DNA of 57,752 bases from Bacteroidia bacterium (GCA_030433355.1 JAUIMG010000016.1:1-57752), one strand, 5' to 3'. Shown: positions 45,170-53,720, counted from the stretch's first letter. Translations and numbers: made by a program. Notes: generated from the letters alone by a model not told the origin.

Positions 45170-45739
45170 TTAAGCCCCTAATCGCAAACTAACCATCTGA
45201 TTCACCCGTTCATAGATAGCCTCTGGCGTATAACTTCTCCAGGAAATGTCATTTAACTTACCTCCAGCTACTACATAATAATCAATGTTAGCTGTTTGAA
45301 AATCTGCTAAAACATGCTCTCGAAAATTTAAAAAGGCAATCCAGCCATCTTCTACCTCTTCAAACCATTCCTCATAGTAAGAATCATCTGAAGTATGGAA
45401 ATTGTATATGTTTTCTCCTATCAGGATAAATTTATTTATTCCTTCAGCCATCATTTCATCTAGGATATTTCTTTTGAAGAACATGATGTCATTATGCAGA
45501 AGGTCATTCCACTCTCCGATAAGTTCAATTATAGCATATCCTAAGTCATAGTCAGCCATTAATATTTTAATAAAGAGGGTAGGACTTTCAATTTCATCCC
45601 ACTGCGGATGAATCAAATGATCATAAATAGCATGGGTGAATTCGAACTCGCTGTATTCTCTTCCATAAAATGGAGAACGCTCATCTTCAGATGCGATATA
45701 GTAGTGTCGCCAGTTGTAATGAGGTTCAATGGTATGCAT
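45170..45739 (-). CDS. Conserved hypothetical cytosolic protein
   Basis: The protein has 189 residues, very acidic and aromatic, with no signal peptide or membrane segment. It opens MHTIEPHYNWRHYYIASEDERSPFYGREYSE. Short conserved-looking blocks are DDSYYEEWFEEVEDGWIAFLNF and YYVVAGGKLNDISWRSYTPEA. I recall similar proteins beside murQ or ald genes in other Bacteroidota, but I cannot name a family or fold. It follows murQ by 13 bases in the same direction, so the two are probably co-transcribed. It converges on the DUF4258-like gene with one base between. Confidence 0.75.
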   Translation of the reverse strand: MHTIEPHYNWRHYYIASEDERSPFYGREYSEFEFTHAIYDHLIHPQWDEIESPTLFIKILMADYDLGYAIIELIGEWNDLLHNDIMFFKRNILDEMMAEGINKFILIGENIYNFHTSDDSYYEEWFEEVEDGWIAFLNFREHVLADFQTANIDYYVVAGGKLNDISWRSYTPEAIYERVNQMVSLRLGA

Positions 45740-45752
45740 GTATCAAAATTAC

Positions 45753-46556
45753 TTAGTAATTAAGCATAGCATTACGAACGCTGCCATATTTATTTAATAA
45801 TTCTCTAGCCTCATCGTAACTAACGTTCAGCTCTCCCATGAGCATTTCAATTCCTCTTTTTACTAATTTATTGTTGCTCAATTGCATATCTACCATTCTG
45901 TTTCCCTTTATTCTTCCTAGGCGTATCATCACAGAGCTAGAGATCATATTAAGTGCCAACTTTTGAGCTGTTCCAGATTTCATTCTAGTACTTCCAGTAA
46001 TAAATTCAGGTCCTACCACTATTTCCACAGGAAAGTCAACTGCTTTTGCTAAATCACTACCTTCATTGCAAGTAATACATGCAGTTTGGATTCCATTTTC
46101 TTTGCATTGCTTCATGGCTCCAATTACATAGGGTGTGGTTCCAGATGCGGCTATTCCAATCACAAAATCTAAAGGAGATATATGCCATTTTTCAAGATCT
46201 TTCCATCCTTGTTCAAAATCATCCTCGGCAAATTCAACCGCCTTCCTAATGGCAGAGTCTCCTCCTGCAATCAATCCAATAACTAAATCTTGACTTACTC
46301 CAAAAGTGGGAGGACATTCCGATGCATCAACAATTCCTAGTCGGCCACTAGTGCCTGCTCCTAGGTAGAATAGTCTACCTCCTTCTTGCATCTTCTTTAC
46401 AATAATTGGAATAAATTGAGCAATCTCAGGGATAACTTTTTCTATTGCATAAGGAACTATACGATCTTCTTTATTGATGTTAGATAGGATTTCTTCAACC
46501 GACATTTTATCCAAATTTTTATACTTGGATTCCGATTCTGTAGTAGTTTTTGTCAT
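45753..46556 (-). CDS. murQ: N-acetylmuramic acid 6-phosphate etherase MurQ
   Basis: Cleaves the lactyl ether of MurNAc-6-phosphate to give GlcNAc-6-phosphate in cell-wall recycling. The 267 residues contain a SIS sugar-isomerase domain. Signature segments are LGAGTSGRLGIVDASECPPTFG, GDSAIRKAVEFAEDD and GPEFITGSTRMKSGTAQKLALNM. It is about 30 residues shorter than the E. coli enzyme at the C-terminus (ends YGSVRNAMLNY), as in other Bacteroidota. The PTS MurNAc transporter and anhMurNAc kinase are not in the window. It is eight bases from the metallopeptidase gene upstream. Confidence 0.94.
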   Translation of the reverse strand: MTKTTTESESKYKNLDKMSVEEILSNINKEDRIVPYAIEKVIPEIAQFIPIIVKKMQEGGRLFYLGAGTSGRLGIVDASECPPTFGVSQDLVIGLIAGGDSAIRKAVEFAEDDFEQGWKDLEKWHISPLDFVIGIAASGTTPYVIGAMKQCKENGIQTACITCNEGSDLAKAVDFPVEIVVGPEFITGSTRMKSGTAQKLALNMISSSVMIRLGRIKGNRMVDMQLSNNKLVKRGIEMLMGELNVSYDEARELLNKYGSVRNAMLNY

Positions 46557-46564
46557 TTAGATAT

Positions 46565-47584
46565 TTAATTCTTTTCCTTATAATACTGAATAAATGCTTT
46601 TAAGTTTCCATTAAATTTCTGCTTCAATTCGGTTTCAAAGTTATCTTCTTTTGAACGGTAGGTATTAAAGCCACTAAAAAATGCATTATTAATATTGAAA
46701 CTTTTCATCTTTTCTTGGATTAGCTCATCTTTACCAGGATATTGCATCTGGAGTATGTCTCTTTTGATGAAATCCATTAGTTGTGTTTTAAATTGAACTT
46801 TGGTTTTGTACTTTGTATTCTCATCAAAGGATTCGTAAAGTAGATTTAAATTTTGGATATGACTTTTCATTCTATACCTTCTTTTATTCCTTTCCATTTC
46901 TTTTCTTTTATATAAATCATACTCTTCTCTTAAGTCAATTCTCTCTTGGTAGTATAACTCCGTTCCCTTTTGAGCTATAAAGGAGGCTAAATTTTCATTC
47001 AATGCTACCGAATCTTTTAAGTATATCGTTGCATGAGTAAGCTCATGAATTATTAAATCTGTTAAAGAGGCCTTAGTTCTTTCTAGCATGGAAGATAGAA
47101 TAGGGTCTTTGAACCATCCCAAAGTCGACCATGCATTTACTTCATCTATTTCTGTATCGTATCCCTTAGCTTTTAAACTATCTCTTTCCTTCAATGCTTC
47201 CTTGTAATCAAAGAAGCCTTTATAACTAAAACTACCTGCAATGGGGAATTGCCACTGGTATGCCTTAATTTCAAATTCAGGACTAGCAGTAACTACCCAT
47301 AAAATTGGCTTTCCATTCTGATTGTAAAAGGTAGAGTAGTTGGATGTTTTATTAAGTCCCAATTCTTCTTCAGCAAACAATTTTATTTCTTGAATAAATC
47401 TAATTTTAGCTTTCAAAGAGTCTTCCATTTCCTTGGAGTTTAGGACCTTTTCTATTGGCACCGAATTATACAAGATTTTAGCCTGACCGATACCTTGATC
47501 AATCCCATAGAAAATAATATCTCTGTAAAAAACGCTTAGGGATATTAGAGTGATTAGAAGAAGTAAAGCGATTTTTTTTAGCAT
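46565..47584 (-). CDS. Membrane-anchored zinc aminopeptidase, PF10023-type
   Basis: The protein has 339 residues. The N-terminal segment KIALLLLITLISLSVF is a single membrane anchor or uncleaved signal. The catalytic motif HELTHATIYL (H-E-x-x-H) is followed by NENLASFIAQKG, whose Glu is the likely third zinc ligand. AWSTLGWFKDPILSSMLER upstream of it is the hallmark of the putative aminopeptidase family PF10023. The rest is helical and charged. The active domain should face the periplasm. It sits four bases after marC and eight before murQ, which may link it to cell-wall peptide turnover, but this is inference. Confidence 0.85.
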   Translation of the reverse strand: MLKKIALLLLITLISLSVFYRDIIFYGIDQGIGQAKILYNSVPIEKVLNSKEMEDSLKAKIRFIQEIKLFAEEELGLNKTSNYSTFYNQNGKPILWVVTASPEFEIKAYQWQFPIAGSFSYKGFFDYKEALKERDSLKAKGYDTEIDEVNAWSTLGWFKDPILSSMLERTKASLTDLIIHELTHATIYLKDSVALNENLASFIAQKGTELYYQERIDLREEYDLYKRKEMERNKRRYRMKSHIQNLNLLYESFDENTKYKTKVQFKTQLMDFIKRDILQMQYPGKDELIQEKMKSFNINNAFFSGFNTYRSKEDNFETELKQKFNGNLKAFIQYYKEKN

Positions 47585-47588
47585 CTAG

Positions 47589-48227
47589 CTAAATTTTTAG
47601 AATATCTTGAATAATTGGTTTTAATCCGCTAAAGAAGAACTCAACAGCAATTACCATGACTATTAGGCCCATTAAACGCATCATAATTTTATTTCCTGTT
47701 TCTCCAAGCCATTGGGTTATCTTAGAAGAACTCCATAGAACCAAAAAAGTAATAAGACATACCAAGAAGATAGAACTAATTAAGACGGCTTTCATACCTG
47801 CGTTGGAGGCATCTTCCATTAAAACTATTGAGCTAGTTATGGCTCCAGGTCCACAAATCATGGGAATTGCAAGTGGAGTAATAGAGATATCACTCACATA
47901 TTGTTTTCTAGTAGACTCTTTACTCATTTTCACTTTTACTAATCTAGCCTGAAGCATATCATATCCCATCATGAAGAATATAATACCTCCAACTACTCTA
48001 AAACTATTGACAGAAATGCCAAAGAACTTAAATAATAGTTGACCCGAAAAGGCAAAAGCAACTAGCGTTAAAAAAGCAACTAAACTAGCTTTTTGAGCAG
48101 TATGTTTCCTTTCCTGTTTACTCAGTGATGATGTCATAGACATAAAAACCGGCATAATTCCCAATGGATTCATTAGGGTTATGAAGGAGGTAAAACATAA
48201 AAGGGCAAATCCAATAATTTCTTCCAT
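47589..48227 (-). CDS. MarC/NAAT-family membrane protein
   Basis: The protein has 212 residues with six membrane helices. GFALLCFTSFITLMNPLGIMPVFMSMT, FGISVNSFRVVGGIIFFMMGYDML and ITPLAIPMICGPGAITSSIVLM are the MarC signatures. The family was once called multiple antibiotic resistance, but that link was withdrawn and no substrate is settled; related archaeal proteins carry amino acids. It is the first gene of a minus-strand run with the peptidase, murQ and the hypothetical gene. A TAATTTTG core lies just upstream. Confidence 0.9.
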   Translation of the reverse strand: MEEIIGFALLCFTSFITLMNPLGIMPVFMSMTSSLSKQERKHTAQKASLVAFLTLVAFAFSGQLLFKFFGISVNSFRVVGGIIFFMMGYDMLQARLVKVKMSKESTRKQYVSDISITPLAIPMICGPGAITSSIVLMEDASNAGMKAVLISSIFLVCLITFLVLWSSSKITQWLGETGNKIMMRLMGLIVMVIAVEFFFSGLKPIIQDILKI

Positions 48228-48234
48228 AGGGCAA

Positions 48235-48242
48235 CAAAATTA
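48235..48242 (-). promoter_or_regulatory. Possible -7 promoter element for marC
   Basis: TAATTTTG on the minus strand matches TAnnTTTG, seven bases upstream of the marC ATG, so the leader would be very short or absent. Confidence 0.3.
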
Positions 48243-48325
48243 TAATTTATGTGTCTTTATATAATAAAAGCTTATTTAGAACGTTTCTAAAGTGCAATAT
48301 TTTTTGGTTAGTTGTTTATTGTACT

Positions 48326-48359
48326 AAGAGGGCCTCCAATTTTGAGAGGCCCTTTTTTT
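48326..48359 (+). terminator. Orphan rho-independent terminator, plus strand
   Basis: An 8-bp GC-rich stem (48329-48336 with 48346-48353) extends with weaker pairs, has a 9-base loop and is followed by seven T on the plus strand. No plus-strand gene lies upstream, because marC and the HDAC-like gene both run on the minus strand. On the minus strand the hairpin is followed by CTCTTAG, which is a poor terminator. It may end an unannotated small transcript. Confidence 0.65.
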
Positions 48360-49260
48360 ATTCAAACAATTCAACACCAAGTCTATAGGTGTTGGCATGA
48401 GCCTCTACTATAGTATTTATGTCCTTAGAGTATCCTCCTCCCATACATGCCATTACAGGAATTGAATTGCTTTTGGCAAATTCTAAAACCATGCGATCTC
48501 TCTCTTTACAATCATCTATTGAAACTTTCAACCTTCCTAATTTATCGCTATCTAAAATATCTACACCAGATTGGAAGAAAATAAAGTCAGGGTCTATCTT
48601 TTTTTCGATTAAATCTAAATTGCTTTTTAACAATTCTAAATAATCATTACCATTAATGCCATCCGGAAGAGGAACATCTAAATCCGATTTTTCTTTTCTA
48701 AGTGGGTAGTTATGGTCTCCATGCATACTGAATGTAAAAACTCTATCATCCTTCTCAAATATTTTTGCAGTTCCATTGCCTTGATGCACATCTAAATCTA
48801 CTACAAGAATTTGCTTAAGTTTCTTTTTAGTTAGAAGATGATAAGAGGCAATAGCAATATCATTCAATAGACAGAAACCTTCAGCTCTATCTTTAAAGGC
48901 ATGGTGCGTACCTCCGGCAATATTGTAGGCTATCCCATTTTCTAAGGCAAATAGGGCAGCTTCTTTACTTCCTCCAGCAATTAATAATTCCCGTTCAATT
49001 AGTTCCTTGGAATGAGGAAATCCGGATTTTAATTGTTCTTGTCGATTTAATTGAAGGTTTAATAGCCTGTTCACATATTCTTTTTCATGAATGCATAAAA
49101 CCTCCTCTAAAGATATAGGAGTTGGCTCAAAAAAGTTCTCCATGTTTAAGGTTCCTTCGTGCTTTAGTTGCTGAGGAAGAAGCGCATACTTTTCCATTGG
49201 AAAACGATGGTTTTCCGGCAAAGGATGAGCATAAGAAGGAGCCCAAGCTACTTTAATCAA
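48358..49260 (-). CDS. Histone deacetylase-like amidohydrolase
   Basis: A zinc amidohydrolase of the class II HDAC/AcuC superfamily, 300 residues. Motifs are GGTHHAFKD (His119-His120), VVDLDVHQGNGTA (Asp155, His159 region) and FFQSGVDILDSDKLGR with a further Asp ligand. The opening MIKVAWAPSYAHPLPENHRFPMEKY is that of the family, which supports the TTG start at 49260. Bacterial members remove acetyl groups from proteins, acetylpolyamines or small molecules; the substrate here is unknown. It follows the SDR gene by four bases on the same strand. Confidence 0.9.
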   Translation of the reverse strand: MIKVAWAPSYAHPLPENHRFPMEKYALLPQQLKHEGTLNMENFFEPTPISLEEVLCIHEKEYVNRLLNLQLNRQEQLKSGFPHSKELIERELLIAGGSKEAALFALENGIAYNIAGGTHHAFKDRAEGFCLLNDIAIASYHLLTKKKLKQILVVDLDVHQGNGTAKIFEKDDRVFTFSMHGDHNYPLRKEKSDLDVPLPDGINGNDYLELLKSNLDLIEKKIDPDFIFFQSGVDILDSDKLGRLKVSIDDCKERDRMVLEFAKSNSIPVMACMGGGYSKDINTIVEAHANTYRLGVELFE

Positions 49261-49264
49261 GATC

Positions 49265-50143
49265 TTATTTTTTCTTTCCTCTAATTTCTTTTTCTATGTA
49301 GTCCCACATTTCTCCTGGAACAGCATCCAAACCTGTGAACTCGCCTGCATTATAGAGCCATTCTCCACCATCAATGGTTACCACCTCTCCATTGACATAA
49401 GATGAGAAGTCTGAAACTAAATAAGCTGCAAGATTTGCTAATTCTTGATGGTCGCCATATCTATTTAGTGGGATTCTTTTAAGTGGGTCTATTTTTTCCT
49501 TTAAACCTTCAGGAAATAATCTACTAAATGCTCCTTGTGTTGGAAATGGCCCTGGAGCAATAGCATTGGTTCTGATACAGTATTTTGCCCATTCTGCTCC
49601 TAGCGAACGCGTTAAACTCAAAACCCCAGCTTTTGCTACTGCTGAAGGAACTACATAACCAGAACCTGTCCAGCTATAGGTAGTAACAATGTTTAGCATC
49701 GTTGCGGAGATTTTCTCTTTGATCCAGTATTTGCCTAAAAGGAGGGAGCAATTGTAGGATCCTTTTAAAACAATATCTACGATAATGTCAAATGCCTTTG
49801 GAGATAATCGTTCTGTTGGGCTTATAAAATTGCCCGCTGCATTATTAACTAAAACATTTATTTCGCCAAACTTTTTAATGCCTTCTTCTATTAAAGCTTC
49901 AATTTCTAAAGGTTTTCTAACATCACAAACTACCCCAATAATTTCTCCACCGGTTTCTTCCGTTAGCTCTTTCACAGTAGCATCCAAAACCTCTTGTTTT
50001 CTACTTGCAATGATAACCTTAGCGCCAAGTGTTAGAAAATATCTACTCATAGACTTCCCTAAACCGGTACCTCCTCCAGTAACAAGAATTACTTTTTCTT
50101 TTAATTCTTGATCTTTAAACATTGGTTTTTTATAGCTTTCCAT
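49265..50143 (-). CDS. SDR oxidoreductase, 2,4-dienoyl-CoA reductase-like
   Basis: I start it at ATG 50143 (292 residues); the longer frame to 50182 would run into the previous gene. The cofactor motif TGGGTGLGKSMSRYF lies near 22-36. NNAAGNFISPTERL and the catalytic region with S-A-V-A-K-A-G (Ser and Lys of the 2,4-dienoyl-CoA reductase type instead of the classical Tyr-x3-Lys) follow. NAIAPGPFPTQGAF and the C-terminal segment VNGEVVTIDGGEW are typical. The probable reaction is NADPH-dependent reduction of dienoyl-CoA in unsaturated fatty-acid oxidation. No other beta-oxidation gene is adjacent. Confidence 0.88.
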   Translation of the reverse strand: MESYKKPMFKDQELKEKVILVTGGGTGLGKSMSRYFLTLGAKVIIASRKQEVLDATVKELTEETGGEIIGVVCDVRKPLEIEALIEEGIKKFGEINVLVNNAAGNFISPTERLSPKAFDIIVDIVLKGSYNCSLLLGKYWIKEKISATMLNIVTTYSWTGSGYVVPSAVAKAGVLSLTRSLGAEWAKYCIRTNAIAPGPFPTQGAFSRLFPEGLKEKIDPLKRIPLNRYGDHQELANLAAYLVSDFSSYVNGEVVTIDGGEWLYNAGEFTGLDAVPGEMWDYIEKEIRGKKK

Positions 50144-50147
50144 AGTT

Positions 50148-50498
50148 TTATTTGAATTCGTTATTTTTTTGTTCTTTGTCAATTACTGAATTAAAAAAGG
50201 AAAGGATTAAGCTAAAAAGCAGTGCCCACCAAAATCCATTAACTGAAAATCCTGTAATTAAATTATCTGCAAATAGGATAATAAATGCATTGATCACCAA
50301 TAGAAACAAACCAAAACTTAAAATAGTTATTGGGATGGTGATAATAATTAGAAAAGGTTTTAAAAGTGCATTTAAGAAACCTAGAACAATAGCTACAATC
50401 ACAGCCGACCAAAAGGAGTCTACATCTATACCGGGTAAAAGATAGGAGAGTACTAAAACGATAACTGCATTGAATAATATCCTAAAAAGCCATTTCAT
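50148..50498 (-). CDS. Small four-helix membrane protein (phage holin/Mistic-like family)
   Basis: Starting at ATG 50498 there are 116 residues with four hydrophobic segments: LFNAVIVLVLSYLLPGI, AVIVAIVLGFLNALLKPFLI, ILSFGLFLLVINAFIILF and FWWALLFSLILSFFNSVI. The 'LGFLNALLKPFLIIITIPITILSFGLFLLVINAF' architecture matches the 'phage holin family' (DUF360-type) proteins found in many chromosomes. Despite the name no phage genes are nearby, so it is not a lysis gene here. Function is unknown. An alternative upstream start at 50543 would enter the DUF819 gene. It lies four bases from the SDR gene. Confidence 0.8.
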   Translation of the reverse strand: MKWLFRILFNAVIVLVLSYLLPGIDVDSFWSAVIVAIVLGFLNALLKPFLIIITIPITILSFGLFLLVINAFIILFADNLITGFSVNGFWWALLFSLILSFFNSVIDKEQKNNEFK

Positions 50499-50509
50499 GG
50501 TATCTAATT

Positions 50510-51778
50510 TTATTGTGAAACTACTTGCATGAGTTGCGCACAAAATATTGCTCCAAAAGTTCCTACTGCATAACCAAATACTGCAAGCAATACTCCTACA
50601 GGTGCAAGAGAAGAGCTAAAAGCAGATGCTACAATTGGGGCTGAGGCTGCTCCACCAACATTAGCTTGACTACCAACGGCAACGAAGAAAAATGGCGCCT
50701 TTATTAGTTTTGCCACTAGAAGTAATATAATTACATGAACAATCATCCAAATGATTCCAACTAGAAAAAGTCCTATGTTATCAAAAATGGCTAAAACGTC
50801 CATCTTCATACCAATAGTTGCAACTAAAACATAAAGAAAAGCGCTACCAATTTTGGAAGCACCAGCACCTTCGTATTTTTTAAATTTAGTGAATGATAGA
50901 AAAAGGCCCATTATGGTGGCTACCACAACTATCCAAAAGAATCCACTAGCCATGGAGGTTAGTCTATATTCTTCTAGAAAGGCTTTATGTTCATTCATTA
51001 TTGGAGTGATCCAATCGGCAATAAAGTGCGCAATAGCTGTTCCTCCAAAAGCAATTGCACTAATAATGATGATATCTGTTAGATTCGCCACCTTTGCAAT
51101 GCTATCTCTATAGTTGGAAATACTTTCTTTCACTTCGGTAATTGCAGAGGAGTCTGCTTTAAACCAAGAATCAATTTTTTCAGACATTCCTGCACCAACT
51201 AAAAGAAAAGCCATCCAAATATTGGCAACGATTACATCAACGGTTATCATTGCTGAGAATAATTCATCACTTGCTCCATAAATTTCTTTCATAGCAGTTT
51301 GGTTAGCACCTCCGCCAATCCAGCTTCCTGCAACCGTTGCTAAACCACGCCATACTTCATCAGGTCCGCTGCCACCAACTATTTCTGGAGCAAATGCCGA
51401 AACTGCTAAAATGGCTATAGGGCCCCCTAAGATAATGCCGGTTGTCCCTGCGAAGAACATGATAATTGCTTTCGGACCTAGTCGGAGTATTCCTTTTAAA
51501 TCTATACTTAAACAAAGTAAAACCAAACTACTTGGGAGGAGATATCTTGAGGCCACAAAGTATAAGTTGGATTCTTCTCCAGAGATTATACCTAAAGAAT
51601 TAAAGATTGAAGGCACAAAGTAGCATAATAATAAGGCAGGGATAACTTTATAAAATTTTATCCATCCCGAATTTTTACTAGATGCAGTATAAAAAATAGC
51701 TGCTAGGATGATAAGTAATATGCCTAAAACAACGGCATCATTGGTTATTAGAGCTTCGCTAATTTTTGTTTCTTCCAT
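50510..51778 (-). CDS. DUF819 family membrane protein
   Basis: The protein has 422 residues with about ten to twelve hydrophobic segments. The family (YjcL-like, DUF819) is found in many bacteria and plants; some members are proposed transporters of keto acids or other organic anions. Signature segments are IPALLLCYFVPSIFNSLG, GSWIGGGANQTAMKE and the C-terminal GSQANVGGAASAPIVASAF. The GGGANQ and GSQANVGGAASAP motifs suggest a two-fold repeat like bile-acid/sodium symporter folds. It is the first gene of a run with the small membrane protein, SDR and HDAC-like genes. Confidence 0.88.
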   Translation of the reverse strand: MEETKISEALITNDAVVLGILLIILAAIFYTASSKNSGWIKFYKVIPALLLCYFVPSIFNSLGIISGEESNLYFVASRYLLPSSLVLLCLSIDLKGILRLGPKAIIMFFAGTTGIILGGPIAILAVSAFAPEIVGGSGPDEVWRGLATVAGSWIGGGANQTAMKEIYGASDELFSAMITVDVIVANIWMAFLLVGAGMSEKIDSWFKADSSAITEVKESISNYRDSIAKVANLTDIIIISAIAFGGTAIAHFIADWITPIMNEHKAFLEEYRLTSMASGFFWIVVVATIMGLFLSFTKFKKYEGAGASKIGSAFLYVLVATIGMKMDVLAIFDNIGLFLVGIIWMIVHVIILLLVAKLIKAPFFFVAVGSQANVGGAASAPIVASAFSSSLAPVGVLLAVFGYAVGTFGAIFCAQLMQVVSQ

Positions 51779-51883
51779 AAATTCAATAAAAAATGAAAGA
51801 TAAGTTTTTTAATAATTATCCTTGGACGCTTAAGTACTCCAGTTTTTTAAAAAAGATTATTTATTTGGTTTGAGTAACCTTTA

Positions 51884-51931
51884 ATTCGTCTTTTCCGTAG
51901 AGACGAATCCCATCTCTTCTTATTAGGAGAT
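51884..51931 (+). promoter_or_regulatory. Structured 5' leader of the PAS gene
   Basis: Two hairpins lie just before the start codon. The first has a perfect 8-bp stem (51884-51891 with 51901-51908) and a 9-base loop. The second has a 5-bp stem (51912-51916 with 51927-51931) whose 3' arm contains the AGGAG-like ribosome-binding sequence eight bases before ATG. Such a rare Shine-Dalgarno here could be hidden by the second hairpin. The 160-base gap 51779-51938 also holds the DUF819 leader. Confidence 0.4.
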
Positions 51932-51938
51932 TAAAATT

Positions 51939-52817
51939 ATGAATGACGAAGATAATTCTGAAATTAAAAAAGAAAGTGACATGGAAGGCTTAAGAATATC
52001 AAGAACCACAATGCCAGATCAGGGAATTAGAAGTTCTCGTTCTAGGGAAATACTTTCAGAAGAGAACTTTCTTAAACTACTTAACTTAGAGTCTAGAGAA
52101 ATTTCCATGGTGGTGGATATAGATGGTAAGGTAAAGTATTGCAACCATGCGGTAAAAAAATTACTAGGCTATGATCCTAGTAGAATAATAGGAAACAATA
52201 TTCAGAGTATAGTTCCTGTGCAGCAATGGGTTGGTTTTAGAGCTGCATTAAGGGCTAGTGAAGATGCTGCAGATGAGCCTATTGTGATTGATGGGCGTTT
52301 TATTGATAGCAATGATAAACGACATGAGTTTAGTATATCGGTTAGAGACTTATCTCACCATCCTTTGGTAGAAGGCTTTGTGGTTCATGCGCATTTAATT
52401 GATCGTTTAAAGCGACAAGAAGAAAAACTGAGACTAAGAAATATTGCAATTGAGACAATAAGAGAAGCAGTAGTAATAGTAGACCCTATAAAAAAACAAG
52501 TAGTATTTGCTAATCATGCCTTTTTTGACTTAAGTGGGTTCACAAAGTCAGAAGTACTTGGTGGGAAACTTAATCTATTTAAATCTCCATATTCAGAGAT
52601 GTTATTTGCAGAGCCAACGGAGCCAAAACAAATTGAAAAGTTTTATAGAGCAAGTTCTCAAAAGAAAAGATTTGAAGGTAGGATTTACAGTAAGATAAAA
52701 AATGGTTCGGTTGTTTACTTAAGAATGAATATGACTCCCGATTTAAATGAAAAAGGAGAACTAAACCATTTTGTTATCACCCTCAAGAAAATTAATTCAA
52801 GAAAGAAGCATTACTAA
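51939..52817 (+). CDS. Tandem PAS-domain protein without an output domain
   Basis: The protein has 292 residues and no membrane segment. After a charged N-terminus (1-45) comes one PAS domain (about 50-155; VVDIDGKVKYCNHAVKKLLGYD) and a second (about 165-290; VDPIKKQVVFANHAFFDLSGF then GRIYSKIKNGSVVYLRM). No kinase, GGDEF, HTH or receiver follows, so it must act through a partner or by sequestration. The start is ATG 51939, preceded by a Shine-Dalgarno-like AGGAG, which is rare in this genome. It converges on the SirB1-like gene with a 4-base overlap of stops. Confidence 0.85.
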   Translation: MNDEDNSEIKKESDMEGLRISRTTMPDQGIRSSRSREILSEENFLKLLNLESREISMVVDIDGKVKYCNHAVKKLLGYDPSRIIGNNIQSIVPVQQWVGFRAALRASEDAADEPIVIDGRFIDSNDKRHEFSISVRDLSHHPLVEGFVVHAHLIDRLKRQEEKLRLRNIAIETIREAVVIVDPIKKQVVFANHAFFDLSGFTKSEVLGGKLNLFKSPYSEMLFAEPTEPKQIEKFYRASSQKKRFEGRIYSKIKNGSVVYLRMNMTPDLNEKGELNHFVITLKKINSRKKHY

Positions 52818-53689
52818 TCTAGGCTTTTCCTTATTTCAATAAGGTCCTTTACCTTGTCCTCATAAGCAGACTTGCTGTAGCAGAAAATCAAATTGTTGAT
52901 TAGTCTTTTCACTACAGTTAAAGAATCGCAGGGTAAATAAAACTCCTCTTTAATTTCTACCTTTAATTGCTTTAGAAATTGCTCAATATCATTGTATTGA
53001 AAGAAAGAGCCTTTGTTGAATAAATTGATGTAGAATAATATATTTTCTCTGTCTTTTAAATCTACAAAGGGAATTGGGAGTTGGGTGTAGGCTAAAACAA
53101 AATGTTCTGGAAGATTAACCCCGTAAATCGGAATTTTTAAACGTTTTGCAATTTCAAGATATAATAAGGAGAGACTTATAGGACTTCCTTTTCTACTTTC
53201 TAAAACATTGTTGATGTAGCAGTTTCTAGGAGAGTGAAAATTTTTCTTATTTCCACTGAACCCATAAATTTCAAAGAAAATTTTATTGAGTACCCCTGCC
53301 TTTTCCATGGCAGTATATTCCGCATTTAGTTCAATCCAAATGTCTTGAGTAAGTTGATCCACAAATTCATGAATCTTACTTTCTTCAACATCTGCATATT
53401 GGTATTTAGTTATGATAATAGCAGCTTCAAGTAGATTTTGCTCTTCGCTTTCTTTCCATTCCTTTAAGGCAGATTTTACATATTCTACCTGCAGTTTATG
53501 AATAATTTGTTCAATACGATACTGCAGGGCTGCATCAAAAGATTTTTCCCAATGGCTTTCTAAGAGCGGTACAATTTGACCTCCCAAACGCATTAACTCA
53601 GACTCTACTTGAAGAAATATTTCTTGATCGGGATCATCAAGTAGATTGATGAGCGCAGTTATTTTTTCATGATTTTCCAACAATAACAA
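52814..53689 (-). CDS. SirB1-like transglutaminase-fold protein
   Basis: The protein has about 290 residues. The C-terminal half carries the SirB1/transglutaminase-like segment (PF13369): PRNCYINNVLESRKGSPISLSLLYLEIAKRLKIPIYGVNLPEHFVLAY. The usual Cys nucleophile is not obvious at the expected place, so it is probably not an active protease or transglutaminase. The N-terminal half is helical (PDQEIFLQVESELMRLGGQIVP), like an armadillo/HEAT repeat. The start is a TTG; the longest frame begins at 53689, but a TAACTTTG core overlapping it makes the TTG at 53680 more likely. Function is unknown. Confidence 0.8.
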   Translation of the reverse strand: MLLLENHEKITALINLLDDPDQEIFLQVESELMRLGGQIVPLLESHWEKSFDAALQYRIEQIIHKLQVEYVKSALKEWKESEEQNLLEAAIIITKYQYADVEESKIHEFVDQLTQDIWIELNAEYTAMEKAGVLNKIFFEIYGFSGNKKNFHSPRNCYINNVLESRKGSPISLSLLYLEIAKRLKIPIYGVNLPEHFVLAYTQLPIPFVDLKDRENILFYINLFNKGSFFQYNDIEQFLKQLKVEIKEEFYLPCDSLTVVKRLINNLIFCYSKSAYEDKVKDLIEIRKSLD

Positions 53690-53694
53690 AGTTA
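53687..53694 (-). promoter_or_regulatory. -7 promoter element for the SirB1-like gene
   Basis: TAACTTTG on the minus strand matches TAnnTTTG exactly. It overlaps the longest TTG start of the gene, which suggests that translation starts downstream near 53680. Confidence 0.35.
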
Positions 53695-53720
53695 ATTGAT
53701 GGAAAAGGGTGGGGGATTAA

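Noticed and set aside
50148-50498. Phage lysis module suggested by the 'holin family' similarity
   Set aside because: No phage genes, integrase or endolysin are nearby, and this family is widespread on bacterial chromosomes.
52814-53689. Active transglutaminase or cysteine protease
   Set aside because: The SirB1-like region lacks a clear catalytic cysteine in the expected place, so only the fold is supported.
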